Source: Ornithodoros turicata (taxonomy: Eukaryota; Arthropoda; Arachnida; Ixodida; Argasidae). Taken from it: a stretch of 64,000 bases of DNA. The notes under the pieces are model-generated. The model searched no databases, was not told the origin of the DNA, and worked only from the letters and a program-made list of their open reading frames with translations. The position numbers and the translations under genes are program-made. The stretch spans positions 189,808,031 through 189,872,030 of the forward strand of contig NC_088201.1 of assembly GCF_037126465.1 (NCBI RefSeq), given 5' to 3'. Below, in pieces: positions 32,618 to 42,571 of this stretch (position 1 is its first letter; each line of letters begins with the position of its first letter).

Positions 32618-32839
32618 CTACACACTATATTTTATACATTTTACCTGTCCTTTTAACTGTAGACAAAACTCTTTGGGTTTGAATTGGTCGCAGCACACCC
32701 TGAAGACCACTTCTTCGACAAACTTCAAATCACTTGGTGCTTCAACACCAAGCTCTCTCAATGTTCGAACTATAGTGCTAATCTCATTTTCTGAAAGTCC
32801 CGGCAGAGCCACTGAAACTTCAAGTTCAATCATGTCCAT
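32618..32839 (-). CDS. CACTA accessory gene exon, SAM-like domain
   Basis: The minus-strand peptide VALPGLSENEISTIVRTLRE followed by LGVEAPSDLKFVEEV has the helical pattern of a SAM-like (sterile alpha motif) domain: short helices, an LGV(x)xxxDLKFVxE turn, and a QFKPKEFCLQLK continuation. Metazoan EnSpm elements often carry a second gene that starts like this. It sits between the transposase and the segment at 31,241-31,762, in the same orientation. Exon borders are not determined. The SAM assignment comes from pattern only. Confidence 0.45.
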   Translation of the reverse strand: MDMIELEVSVALPGLSENEISTIVRTLRELGVEAPSDLKFVEEVVFRVCCDQFKPKEFCLQLKGQVKCIKYSV

Positions 32840-33560
32840 CTGTAAAAAAATTAAGCAAGATTTATAACATCGTATTCAACCAAATTGCGCCTCATCTGTA
32901 CAAAGCACCAGCGAACTCCTGACAAAATTGAAACATGGTATTACATACCCTGTTAGTGCTCCCAAGAATGCTTTCGTAGAAGAAGCTGGAATGCAGCATT
33001 ATTGAAATAATGCATTCTGTCACTATACGACATCTTGACAGTACAAATGTGGACAAGGTATTCCGTACATTACGAAGCTCAAGACAAGTCGACCGCCAAC
33101 TTATCGCGTATTCACAGTCACGGACTTAACGATAATCAGTGTACTATCTGCATGTGGAGATTAGCGAACACAAGATATAAATGAAACTTCACTGTTTTTG
33201 TAGCACAGCGTGCGTGATAGAGCAGGACGAAGAATCCACTTTATTTCTAGACAAAGTAGCTTGGCAGACACAAGAAAATCACTTGATGACAATGAAGTGC
33301 TTTGGGGATGTGCACATTTCCCCACATAGTGCATACGACGGAAGTGGATGGAAATCAGCAAGCGATTTCACATTCACGCATTTGTACTCTGACAAATCGT
33401 GCACTGCATAGATGCCCAAATGCCACTGAAAAGCGGCTTCATGCAGTTTCACAACAAAGAAAACATCAGTGCCTGCAGTACCAATTATCAGAACAGTTCT
33501 TCCAAAAACAAGGTTTTCGCTCACTTTAACTGCAACGAACAAGCCTTCAGTGTATGCAGT

Positions 33561-34760
33561 TCATTTGTAAGTCACTTCATTGATTACAATGCTGTTGAAA
33601 TCGTCAATTCCGGAAGCTACAATGCATGACTTAATGTACTCGCAGTAGGCTGACAAGTCTAGCTGTAGCCCTCCTTTGACAACAACAGTAGGCTCAAAGA
33701 ATGTGTCACTGAGCAGGTATGCTTGCAGCATTTGGTGTTTACGTGCAAATGTCTTGCACAGGGATTGAAAGTTCTTCAATTTGCCGACACAGTGCTTAAA
33801 ATATGAATGCTTGCTTTCGAAACGCATTGTCCATAAGTTAATCAGCGGTCCGGACTGAATGATCAGACGAGGATAGTGGAGCAGGTAGTGGTGTTTTGGC
33901 AGGAGTGGAGACAATTGAAAAAGCTCTTTTCTGTCATAGAGGTATTCTTCAATGGGTACTTGAAGATATGGTATGGTGCCCTTCTGTATGCAACGTGAAC
34001 AAATAATGTCTACTATCCTTCTCAAGCTTACCAACGCACACCAGACAGGGTCTTCAAAATCCTGCTCGTACTGACCAACAAATATAGGCAAGAGCCGAAG
34101 CAATGTCCAAGTTGATGCGGCTGTTCCAGCAATTTTTTTTTTGCCGATGTCCAACACCTCATGAGATTTGCTGTTTGAGTCAGAACCCCTATACTCAAAA
34201 ATCAAAATTATGGAATTCAGCTTCTGATACGAAAACCACTTACAGACCCTCACAAAATGTCTGATGTAGAGTGCAAGGTCTCTCCCAACAATACCTTTGA
34301 AGAGGTCATGTCCCAGACATGGGGGAGGCCCAGGGGCACACACATGAAAAAAGCGCAGCTCACTGAAGCAGCTGTTACTCTTTATGCCTTCAAAAATGCT
34401 GCCGTTGGCGTCGACTTGTTGGAGTGATGTGTTATAGCTGTTGATAGTCCGCAGAACACCAAGCTTCTCAGGATTCCTCTGGAAATGGTCACGGCTAACG
34501 GTGCAGAAGCAAGAGAAGTTAAGAGACCTGCTGAAGCTTTCCACAAAGCCACCAATAGTGTGTTGTCCCAGGTTGTCACGTTTGTGACACCTCAAAACGT
34601 GGCATCTGACCGTTAAGTACGTCGTCGTCTTATACGAACATGAAACATGACAGCACGGTATTTTCGTGTCTTTGTGTGCTTCTCTGCAGTGTTCAACGTG
34701 ACGTACAATAGTTCCAAAGTCACAGGAACAGGGCTTGCAAGCAAACATCGCAAAACACAC
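33561..34760 (-). CDS. CACTA/EnSpm transposase with N-terminal zinc fingers
   Basis: This 399-codon ORF begins near MCFAMFACKPCSCDFGTIVR, with C2H2-like fingers at residues 10-62 (RHVEHCREAHKDTKIPCC, HVLRCHKRD). The later part is the typical metazoan CACTA C-terminal half: PPPCLGHDLFKGIVGRDLA (about residue 143; usually CMHDLLEG), LRLLPIFVGQYEQDFEDPVW, then LLPKHHYLLHYPRLIIQSGP and LINLWTMRFESKHSYFKHC, with RKHQMLQAYLL near the end. It would cut and paste the element. The ORF has no internal stop. The N terminus of the catalytic half seems shortened: there is a jump between NSYNTSLQQ and the CLGHDLF block. So it may be an internally deleted or spliced gene. Its first exon is duplicated just upstream. 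Confidence 0.75.
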   Translation of the reverse strand: MCFAMFACKPCSCDFGTIVRHVEHCREAHKDTKIPCCHVSCSYKTTTYLTVRCHVLRCHKRDNLGQHTIGGFVESFSRSLNFSCFCTVSRDHFQRNPEKLGVLRTINSYNTSLQQVDANGSIFEGIKSNSCFSELRFFHVCAPGPPPCLGHDLFKGIVGRDLALYIRHFVRVCKWFSYQKLNSIILIFEYRGSDSNSKSHEVLDIGKKKIAGTAASTWTLLRLLPIFVGQYEQDFEDPVWCALVSLRRIVDIICSRCIQKGTIPYLQVPIEEYLYDRKELFQLSPLLPKHHYLLHYPRLIIQSGPLINLWTMRFESKHSYFKHCVGKLKNFQSLCKTFARKHQMLQAYLLSDTFFEPTVVVKGGLQLDLSAYCEYIKSCIVASGIDDFNSIVINEVTYK

Positions 34761-34809
34761 GAATGAACAACTAAACCGACGGAAACGTACGAACGGGACG
34801 AACGGGACT

Positions 34810-35004
34810 TCAACAAATGCAGAGGTACAGTGTCGCTATTTTGGCGGCCTCGTGTGCTTTTCTACAGTAGTCAACATGACGCACAAAAACCATGAACTCA
34901 CGAATGTGTTTCAAAGTGAACATCGCAAAACGCACGAGCGAACAATCATGCCAACGAGCAAGTACGGAGAGACCCGAAACAGTCACACTGTCACACACTG
35001 TCAC
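34810..35004 (-). pseudogene. Second, degenerate copy of the transposase zinc-finger exon
   Basis: The minus-strand peptide LVRFAMFTLKHIREFMVFVR followed by HVDYCRKAHEAAKIATLY matches VCFAMFACKPCSCDFGTIVR and HVEHCREAHKDTKIPCC of the transposase just downstream. At DNA level 34,670-34,770 matches 34,851-34,948 (both contain aacatcgcaaaac). The copy has lost cysteines. It is a direct duplication with a period of about 180 bp near the 5' end of the CACTA gene. Confidence 0.7.
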
Positions 35005-35504
35005 GGCGAATCACGGACTAGAGGACGTATACAACATTCCGTACGTCTCACATTGCACAAAAATAACGCTACAATTAGTGAATATTCGTTCCATTTGTTG
35101 GCGTTTTACCTCCAAGTCTATTGACTAATTCGAAACTATGCGGGGCACGGCAGACGGGAACACTTTACGGGCTCCCAACAGTAACTCGCTGTGTTTCGCG
35201 GAGACGCCGCGTGGTGGTGCTCGGATCCACATTATTTTACAGCGATTTGGCCGTATTTGCGATTACGGAAATGCACCGTCGCAAAAAAATGATAATCCAC
35301 CGTAGAAATCACCGCAATTTTTTACAGTGTAGCAAGCCGTGACCTAGCCCCGCGAGCAAGCCAAAGACCAAGCAATGAGGCTCGTGCACCTGACGTCAGG
35401 CGATGCGAGTGTCACGTGACTCGGGAAAACAGTCCGGACGCCGCGTTTGCGGAGTATGCAAGACGCAGCTTGTTAGGTCGCATCCTCTGTTGTCTTCAGT
35501 ACAT

Positions 35505-36640
35505 ATGCCACGATACTGCGCAGTCCCAAGATGCCTCAATTTAAGCCAAAGCGTAAGTACACACACCCGCAGTTCATACATTTCAATTACGTGTTCTGGC
35601 ACTTTAGAACTCAGACTTACGAGACTGTTTGGGCAGCTGAAGACCGCGCGTAAAATCTCTTGCCTGTTTTGGCGTGCACCGGCTTAATTTGGGAACACAG
35701 ATCGTATTAGCGCTAGAATGGGCTAAAAGGCAGTGATTGTGTTTTATTCTTTCGCAAATCTTGAACGGTGCACTAGTAGTAATCTAATAGTAGGGTCAAA
35801 AGAGCTAGGTAATAGGTATCGTACCAATTCCGCAGTTAAACTTCAGAGCACATAATTTATTTAAATTCGAAGTTTCTTATATTGTTCGAAATATATTTAG
35901 CACTCTTTCTTTACAAATTGGTCATTATGTCATTATGTTTCAGGGGATTTCTGGCTTGCATCTGTTCAGCTTCCCCTTGAGATATAGGAAGAGACTAAAA
36001 GTGTGGCTAATCAAAATAAAGCGCAAACGTTTCGTGCCAAACGCCAGCAGTCAAATCTGTTCAGCTCAAGGAGGATTGCCTCATCGAACATTTTGGGCAA
36101 GTGAAGCTCCGCCAAGATGCTGTCCCCAGGAAATTCTCCTTCAGTAAGGTGATTTGCCTGCAGTAACGGGAGGCCTATTTTTTACATTATCACCACATAC
36201 TGTAGCAGTAGTAATGGAAATCTTGTTGGATCACACCAGGCGATAAAAAGAGGGTAATAAGTTATTGTGTAAAATAAAAAAATGATTTTCAGAAACCGAA
36301 GACACGCCCTGCACCTAAGCCCAGATGACAGGACACTACTACAGTTACCACACAGGATCCCACCTCAGGATTCTGCACTGAAGATGCCTTGGAGGAAGTC
36401 GACGGCCCCTCAGAACCTCAACCCAGGCAGCACAGCGCGACGACCCAACGTCGGTGCGCCGACCATGGTCCGGCATACGGTTTGCAACACGGGGATGTTA
36501 ATGGTCCGTTATCGGCAGCCTGTATCGTACCCCAACGATTTCCCGAGGTGCAACCAATGCACACTTACGGGTACCTCCTACCCCCCAAACAAGAGTTAAT
36601 TTGCGCGATTTTTAAGAACAAAATCAATATGTCATTGTAG
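35505..36640 (+). pseudogene. THAP-domain gene remnant, three exons
   Basis: Exon 1 (35,505-35,552) reads MPRYCAVPRCLNLSQS, with the CX4C start of a THAP zinc finger, and ends at a gtaagt donor. Exon 2 (35,944 to about 36,143, after tttcag) keeps phase and reads HLFSFPLRYRKRLKVWLIK, with the HxFP-like and Trp positions of THAP. It then reads NASSQICSA, where a small deletion removes the final His of C-x2-H. In the shifted frame KEDCLIEHFG and RQDAVPRKFSFS follow. Exon 3 (36,293 on) is an acidic linker ending at a stop near 36,640. THAP fingers bind DNA and occur in P-type and Kolobok transposases as well as host factors. No transposase body follows, so this is a 5' remnant of a transposon or a decayed host THAP gene. 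Confidence 0.6.
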
Positions 36641-36891
36641 AAAACTCTTTATTGCATCATAGTCACAAGATACATGGGTTCTTTAATGCATCACTTCACC
36701 AGCAAAGAAAAAAAAAAGAGTGTTACATTGAAAGTATCTAACCACCAGTCCCGCATATGTACTGTTTACTTCACAAATATTCAGTTAACACAGGTTATAT
36801 GGAACAGAGATAGAAGTTGAATTAAGGCTAAGTTAGACTGTTGAAAGATGGAAGTCACTGAAAAGGTTAGCCAGAACATAATTGTTGGCCG

Positions 36892-37933
36892 GTTCCACGT
36901 TAGCTCAGACAGGGAGGTCCCATGGACCTCCCTGTCTTTTATATATATATAGACGCTCATCGCAGATGATGATCAACATTGGTAAAATTAATCATTCGGA
37001 TACTTTCCGTGCAAAAAATCGAGAAATCCAGCCCTGAATTCGATTGTTGCAATCTTGCCGTGTTTGCACGTGTATACATCCTGAGTTTTAAAAGATATCG
37101 TAGTGCAATTTTTTTGTGCTTTAGTATACCTACCTGTCAGCACCCCGAGTGCAAATTTAGGCGCACAGGTGCAACACTGTATCGTATAAAAAGCGGCGAA
37201 CATGCTCTGTCGCGCAGTTTTGTTCAAACGTCGACACTTCTTGCTCTGGCTGTAGATATCTCCGACACGTTCGTACGCAGTGGGGCCGCGTTTTAACGCG
37301 CTAATCAGGAGTATACGCCTTTGGAGAAGAAGATTTTGCGTTAGATGAAATGCCTAACATCGGGCCATATCCTGGCAAAATATATACGAAATCAAGTGGG
37401 ACCTTTTTGAGAAATACACGCGCAAAATTCATGTTTATTTCGAAATATGCCTAAACATTTGCCTATTTCAGCAAATGCCGCTATGAAGTATATGCAGGAT
37501 AGATATATCAGATGAAAGAGCATTAAAAGCTGAGTGAGCTGATACCAAGTATTGCGAACAGGGACATCGATAGCCAGATATATCAGGCGTCGAAATTAGG
37601 ACAAAAGTGCGCGAGAGGGCATGTTCGCCATTTTTTATAGCACACAGCGTTGCACCTGCGCGCTAAAATCGGCTCTCTGACAGCTGGCCTGTAGGCATAA
37701 TAAAGCAGCATCAAAAAATTTCACAACAATATCTCTTAACACTCGGGAGGTATACGCGTGCAAATACGGCAAAACTGAAACATCCGAATTCAGGGCCGGA
37801 TTTTCTCGATTTTTTTCGCACGAAAGCTATTCGGCAAAAATGTTGATCATAATATACGATGAGCTTATAAATATAAAAGATACTCAAGACCCAGGAGGTC
37901 GAAGGGACCTCCCTGCCTGAACTGACGTGAAAC
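36892..37933. mobile_element. 1-kb foldback (long inverted repeat) element
   Basis: The left arm (36,892 to about 37,290) pairs with the reverse complement of the right arm (about 37,555-37,933). Shared blocks include cacgt(t/c)ag(c/t)tcag(a/g)cagggaggtcc at the tips, tgatcaacatt, aaaatcgagaaa, ccctgaattcg and aggtgcaac. The left tip contains a perfect hairpin, gacagggaggtcc-cat-ggacctccctgtc (36,908-36,936); the right tip has a weaker version. There is no ORF of note in the loop (37,300-37,550). I found no clear target duplication. Confidence 0.7.
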
Positions 37934-40417
37934 TGTCCCGTAACTAAATTTCAAACGCAGTTACACGTAATAAAACGTAATGAAAATTGACGTGATGTTC
38001 CTAAGCTACTTTAGAAATGTAACAGCTTCCCTTCAAGTTATTTTCTACTTAATATATATACTTTTCAGCTCCTGACCTGTCTATATGGTTAATTCAGACC
38101 TTGGTGTCACAATGGGCGATTTACGTTTCAAAATAGTTTTCATATGCAAAAATGATATCAATATCTGCTACGACAAAACAAGCCTACATTTATAGCCTTC
38201 TTTAGGGAGGGATTTGATGATTTTGATCTCGTCATAAAGCACACGAAAAAGGAGCACAAAGCAAGTTTATATGCTCTACGAGTTGTCCCCTACATTCATA
38301 TCCTAGAACCGTGCCAAGTTTTAATCCTGCTACTCATTGCCCTCTATCATTATCAATACACTGCTTATCGTTAAGATGCGCGATACCTGAGCTTCCTAAT
38401 GCTCGGCTAAAACATAATTTGTAACATTCACTGTGTAACAACGGGAGTTACTCGCGCCGTGCACGTGCCCTCTTTCATCTCAAGTCATGGGGGGAGGACT
38501 CAGCCTGCGATGTTTGTAGACCAGATTCGAACAAAAGGAACTTTCAAATTCTTCAAGTTACTTTGACGAACTTAACCCCCCACCCCCGAAGCAAAAGAAA
38601 AAGGGAAAGGAACAAGCTCCCCAAGCAGTTACTGGAGCTCAAAAGCAAAGAGCTATGCAAAAAGTTACTGAAAATAGCTAAGCCGAGTAGCCTAGTTACA
38701 ATATCGAGTTACTCGTAACGAGTTACGCCCAACAACATAGAACACAGGAACAACTTGAGAATCCGTACTACATGTGTCGTGATCGTTCTATACCTTCTTT
38801 AAGAAAATAGAAGAAATGTTTGCGCACCTTTGCTAATACGAGGGCAACATACACACAATTTGGGAACCACAATCTAAGAAAAAAGGTGTGAGAAGGTAGT
38901 AACTTCCTTAGTTACCTCCTAAGCCAACATAGCGTCTGATAAGGGGTGTGAAAAGGTGGTAAAAGAAGTTATCATCCATCCAAATTACAACAAAAAGGTG
39001 TACGCCCCCCTCGCTCACCGAATCAGAAGCGGTAACCCTATTATTCGTGTCAGAGAGTGAGGTAGCAGGTAGAACTTTGCAACCTTTTAGGCACAACATA
39101 TGCGACAACTATTACCTCCTAAAAGGTCTAATTGCTCCACCCTTTTTTCTGAGAGTGCAGTATGGTACACGTAGTGTGACTCGTACCCTTGTCTTTAGGA
39201 GAAATATTAATGTATCAAGAAGATGCCTTTTCTTATGTCTTTCTTGCTACGAAGGCCTCTTATTATGGATATCTGAAGTCATTTTAAAAGAAAAACAACA
39301 CATCATACCACATTGTATTCCTTTCAAGCAAGCATCACAGCGCGATAGGTTCATAGTGTTGTAACCGAAGTGCGGGGTGGATTCTGAAAGTGGAAGATCG
39401 CTTGAGGTCAGGGTTACACTGAGAAAAGTACACCACACACCACACACAAGTGTGCACCACAAGATGCACACGTTATTGAATACAGACCAAATAGCTAAAC
39501 TTACAGTTTTCAGCGTGACATGACAAGATCCGCTAGAAAAATCTTGATCATCATCACTGGCTCTGAGGCAGAGATCTGGTGGTGGGCACTTCGGTGATAC
39601 CTTCATCAAGGCATTCATTCTGACATTCTGAATGAAAGATCAGGATAGCTTTCATTCACTCACAGTTTCAAACAAATTGACATATCATGCGTCGATCACA
39701 TCACGCAAACGGATTAAAGCGGAATAATTTATTCGCTTCGGAGGTTCCTTTTTTTTTTCTTTTTATTTAGAATGACTACAAAAACGATCCTTAAGCTGAA
39801 GTCCTCCAGCATTCAAGTTTTGTACGCACGCAGGAGATGGAAAGCACAGCTGCAGCACGCAGTCGTCCTGAGAAATGATTATATTTCGTTTAATGTCAAA
39901 TACACAATACATACGATTCCACACTTTACTGAACCATATTTTCACCAAAACGGAGTTCATTATACTAAAAGCAACGCATCAACCACAATGGATCGCTGAA
40001 ATCGAAACTATGCGATGCTGCGCTGCTAAGTTTCCAGAGAAGCCTTCTAGAACGGTGTCACTCCTGTTGAAAAGCATCTATGAGTAACGCTTATCAATGC
40101 GAGGAATACCACAGAAAGAAATAGCACTTACCACTCGATGAATCGCTTAAAAATGTTGGAATTCCTCGAAAGTTTCGGGAGCACGGCCGGATACATTCGT
40201 TTCTCGCAGCGAGAGCGACGGGGACTCCGAGAGTGCAAACACGGCTGGATGATCGGGGAACATCATTGGCAAGATTCGAAACTGTCGGTTACGTGATTAC
40301 ATCACTCGGCGCCTGACAGTCTGGGAAGAGAAATCCGTTGCTGCACCCCGGTCATGTGACTGATTATCGTGAAGTGATCAGATCAGCATCGGGGAGCGAT
40401 CCTATATTATTGTTTAC
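37934..40417. other. No gene recognised between the foldback and the ISL2EU transposase
   Basis: Several degenerate repeat-like words occur: gttactcgtaacgagttac near 38,710-38,730, and aaggtgtgagaaggt/aaggggtgtgaaaaggt near 38,885 and 38,942. No ORF shows a recognisable motif. The upstream end of the ISL2EU element, and any first exon of its transposase, should lie in the last part of this stretch, but I could not find its terminal repeat. Confidence 0.35.
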
Positions 40418-40798
40418 ATGACCAAAAGGAGACCAGAGCGGGAAATGATCAGGGCACCGTCGGGGGACTACCTTATCTTCTCTTATGTTCTACCTCCTCA
40501 GTTCCCACACTACTGGGAACCAGTCGGGCACTATCGTCCGTTCAGGAGCCGAAGCCCCCATTGCGTTCCCATTCTTTTCCCGAGGGGTTGTGCTGCCTGG
40601 GAACAGATTACATTTGCAAAGGCTTGCCAGACAGACATTGATGTAATCCCACCACTCGCATGTCGGATTGCTGCCAGAGAGGAGATAATAGAGTATCTCA
40701 AAAACGAACTATCGCTTGCCAAATGGGGAATTGAGAGGTTCTGTAATTATACTCGGGCAATTAAGTACTATACGGGAATGCACAACATCATGGAGTTC
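40418..40798 (+). pseudogene. ISL2EU-type transposase, N-terminal part (split by PLE insertion)
   Basis: The frame to 40,798 contains LACRIAAREEIIEYLKNELS and AKWGIERFCNYTRAIKYYTG. The latter matches the (F)YTGMP/F segment that precedes the HTH in IS5-type DDE transposases with THAP or long N-termini. The frame then runs into the PLE sequence. The HTH and catalytic part resumes at 45,757 on the same strand. The start codon is not certain; an upstream exon is likely. Confidence 0.6.
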
Positions 40799-41640
40799 AG
40801 GAAGGAAGTTGCCTCAGGACAGAAGCCGCCGATATTTCGAACAGAGACTGTTCTTCTTCTTCTGGGCACCGTCCTCATCATTGGCATGGTATTTAAAGGG
40901 TTAGGTGTGACGTGTTTAAAGGTTCATGCGAATTGTGGGTCAACAGCCCGGAGGGAAGAAAGGGTCCCTGCGGGCTTCTACGGCCGGAGTGAATGGCTGC
41001 TTTGTTAGGGTGTGGAGGGGATTATGTGAACGTAGTGATCTAGGCTACAGACCGGTTACAGAAAATGGAAGGTTCACGAACACGTGGACGAAACGGGACA
41101 ACAGGCAAGAATTGGCAAGCATAGCGAAAGATAAGGAGGTTAGTGGTTACGGGGGGAAAATTCCAGAACAAGCAAAGTTTTTTTTTTAATATTTGTAATA
41201 CAGAGTTGTGGCATGCAATAAAGAATGCAGAAAGCAGTGGCCATGCAGAACATAACAGAAAAGGGGGTAAAAGGGAAAAGCATATTTTATTTGTGAAGTG
41301 CTTCTAGGGTGCCTTGTGATTTGTTGATACCGGACGGGTGAAGAGCGTTGAACTTGTACATGAGATAGGACTCCCTATCACGTCTGTCACGTGTGGATCT
41401 AAACCCGGTTTCTAGAATATATAGTTTAATGTTGTCAAAATTGTGACCAGGAACGTTAAAGTGTTCGGCGACTGCTTTGGGGAGTTTGTTGGACGTGTCG
41501 GTTCTGTGTCCGGTAAGGCGGTTGTTCATTTGTTGGCCGGTTTCACCAATGTTTTGCATAGAGCAGTCGCCGCATTCAATGCAGTATATGACATTGGAGC
41601 TTGTGCATGTGAATGCGTGGTTAACGGGGTGGGTGTAATT
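40799..41640 (-). mobile_element. Inverted partial copy of the Penelope-like element (3' part)
   Basis: This 842-bp segment is the near-perfect reverse complement of 44,919-45,756. It contains the last 91 codons of the GIY-YIG ORF (41,287-41,559, minus) and the whole 3' UTR, ending at the same outer word (aggaaggaagttgcctcagg on the plus strand). The ORF part differs from the full copy at only three residues (N/Y, M/I, A/T). It joins the 5'-truncated full copy at 41,640/41,641. PLEs commonly carry partial copies in inverted or tandem orientation. Confidence 0.85.
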
Positions 41641-42550
41641 CCCTCAGGAGGCCTCAGGAGGTAAGCAACCCGTCCTCCCTTTCTCACATGTCGCACTCCT
41701 AGGAGATAGCTGTTACAAGTACATACACGAACACATCCCGCACGGAGAGCACGGACCTCACATACACTTCTCAAGCGGCGCAAGAATACGAGACATCATG
41801 ACACATGTAACCACCGCCCCACCGAACATCACGCACTTCATACTCCACGTAGGGACCAACGATATCGCACAGTCGACAGCACAACATGTCATCCAGGAAT
41901 TCGGAGCACTAGTTTCCTTCATCACAAACAACAGACCAGGCGCTGAAATAGTACTGACAACGATACTTCCCCGAAGACAGAACAAACACCGAGCATACAT
42001 ATACCAGGACACATGGCTACACGAGTTCAACAGGAAGGCGCACGCTGTCAACAACCACCTCATCCACATGCGTCAGGTACACACCAACGTTATGGTTATC
42101 ACACACGCAGCTGTCGAATACCACGCTGAAGCACATCTCGCTCGGGACGGCATCCACCCAAACCACGCAGGCGTACGAGCTATGGCACACAACATCAAAC
42201 ACCTAATGGTCCATAGATGCCGTCCTGCACTGACAAACGCTCAAACACAACACCCTCAACCATCTCACACTCTAAGTGCCAGCACCGCAAACACACCAGA
42301 ACACACGATTGCATCAAAGGGGACCACAACGACCACTGCACCCACGCATACACACGCGGCAAACGAGAACACTCCAAACACAACCCGCACACACACAAAG
42401 TTCACGCAAACTGTGCCACGGAAGACCACAAGCACGCAAACACAGACAGATGACATCGAGGAACACAGCGAGTCTCCACAGCCACTGACCCCACAGCCAC
42501 CGACCCCGCAGACACGACGCACGCGCACATCACGCAGAAAACACCGTTGA
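41641..42550 (+). CDS. PLE ORF1: SGNH/GDSL-type hydrolase domain with a low-complexity tail, 5'-truncated
   Basis: All four SGNH blocks can be read. Block I is VALLGDSCYKY with the catalytic Ser (codon 41,708-41,710). Block II is FSSGARIRDI with the oxyanion Gly. Block III is HFILHVGTNDIAQ with GxND. Block V is RDGIHPNHAGVRAM with Asp-x-x-His. The tail (about 90 residues) is rich in Thr, His, Pro and Asn and ends with a basic stretch. No ATG lies between the junction at 41,640 and block I (the first is at 41,798, downstream), so the start was lost. It ends 21 bases before ORF2. SGNH esterases are known in CR1 ORF1 and in giant rotifer PLEs. Here the domain may act on lipids or acylated substrates; its role is unknown. 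Confidence 0.8.
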
Positions 42551-42571
42551 CTATCTAATCACCAGCCTACC

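Larger units (their letters stand above)
27736..35329 (-). mobile_element. CACTA/EnSpm-type DNA transposon, 7.6 kb
   Basis: The left end is cactgtaaaaaaattcaccg (27,736 on). The right end, read on the minus strand from 35,329, is cactgtaaaaaattgcggtg. Both are flanked by TA. Subterminal copies of ccgtaraaa-type words occur on both sides (ccgtagaaa, ccgtaaaaa, ccgtaatcgcaaatacgg). Inside, all recognisable genes lie on the minus strand: a transposase (33,561-34,760) and an accessory gene with a SAM-like part (32,618-32,839) and further coding segments (28,700-31,762). A hAT element interrupts the accessory gene. CACTNTAAAAA ends and this gene pair are what I know of metazoan EnSpm elements. Confidence 0.8.

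Noticed and set aside
36908..36936. Rho-independent terminator (perfect hairpin followed by T-rich sequence)
   Set aside because: The sequence is eukaryotic and the hairpin belongs to the tip of a 1-kb foldback element with a counterpart at the other end.
38640..38740. A hAT-like element end (gttactcgtaacgagttac words)
   Set aside because: No matching opposite end or target duplication could be found; left unassigned.
42195..42528. Cys/Val-rich minus-strand ORFs opposite PLE ORF1
   Set aside because: They are antisense shadows of the Thr/His/Pro-rich tail of the plus-strand SGNH ORF.
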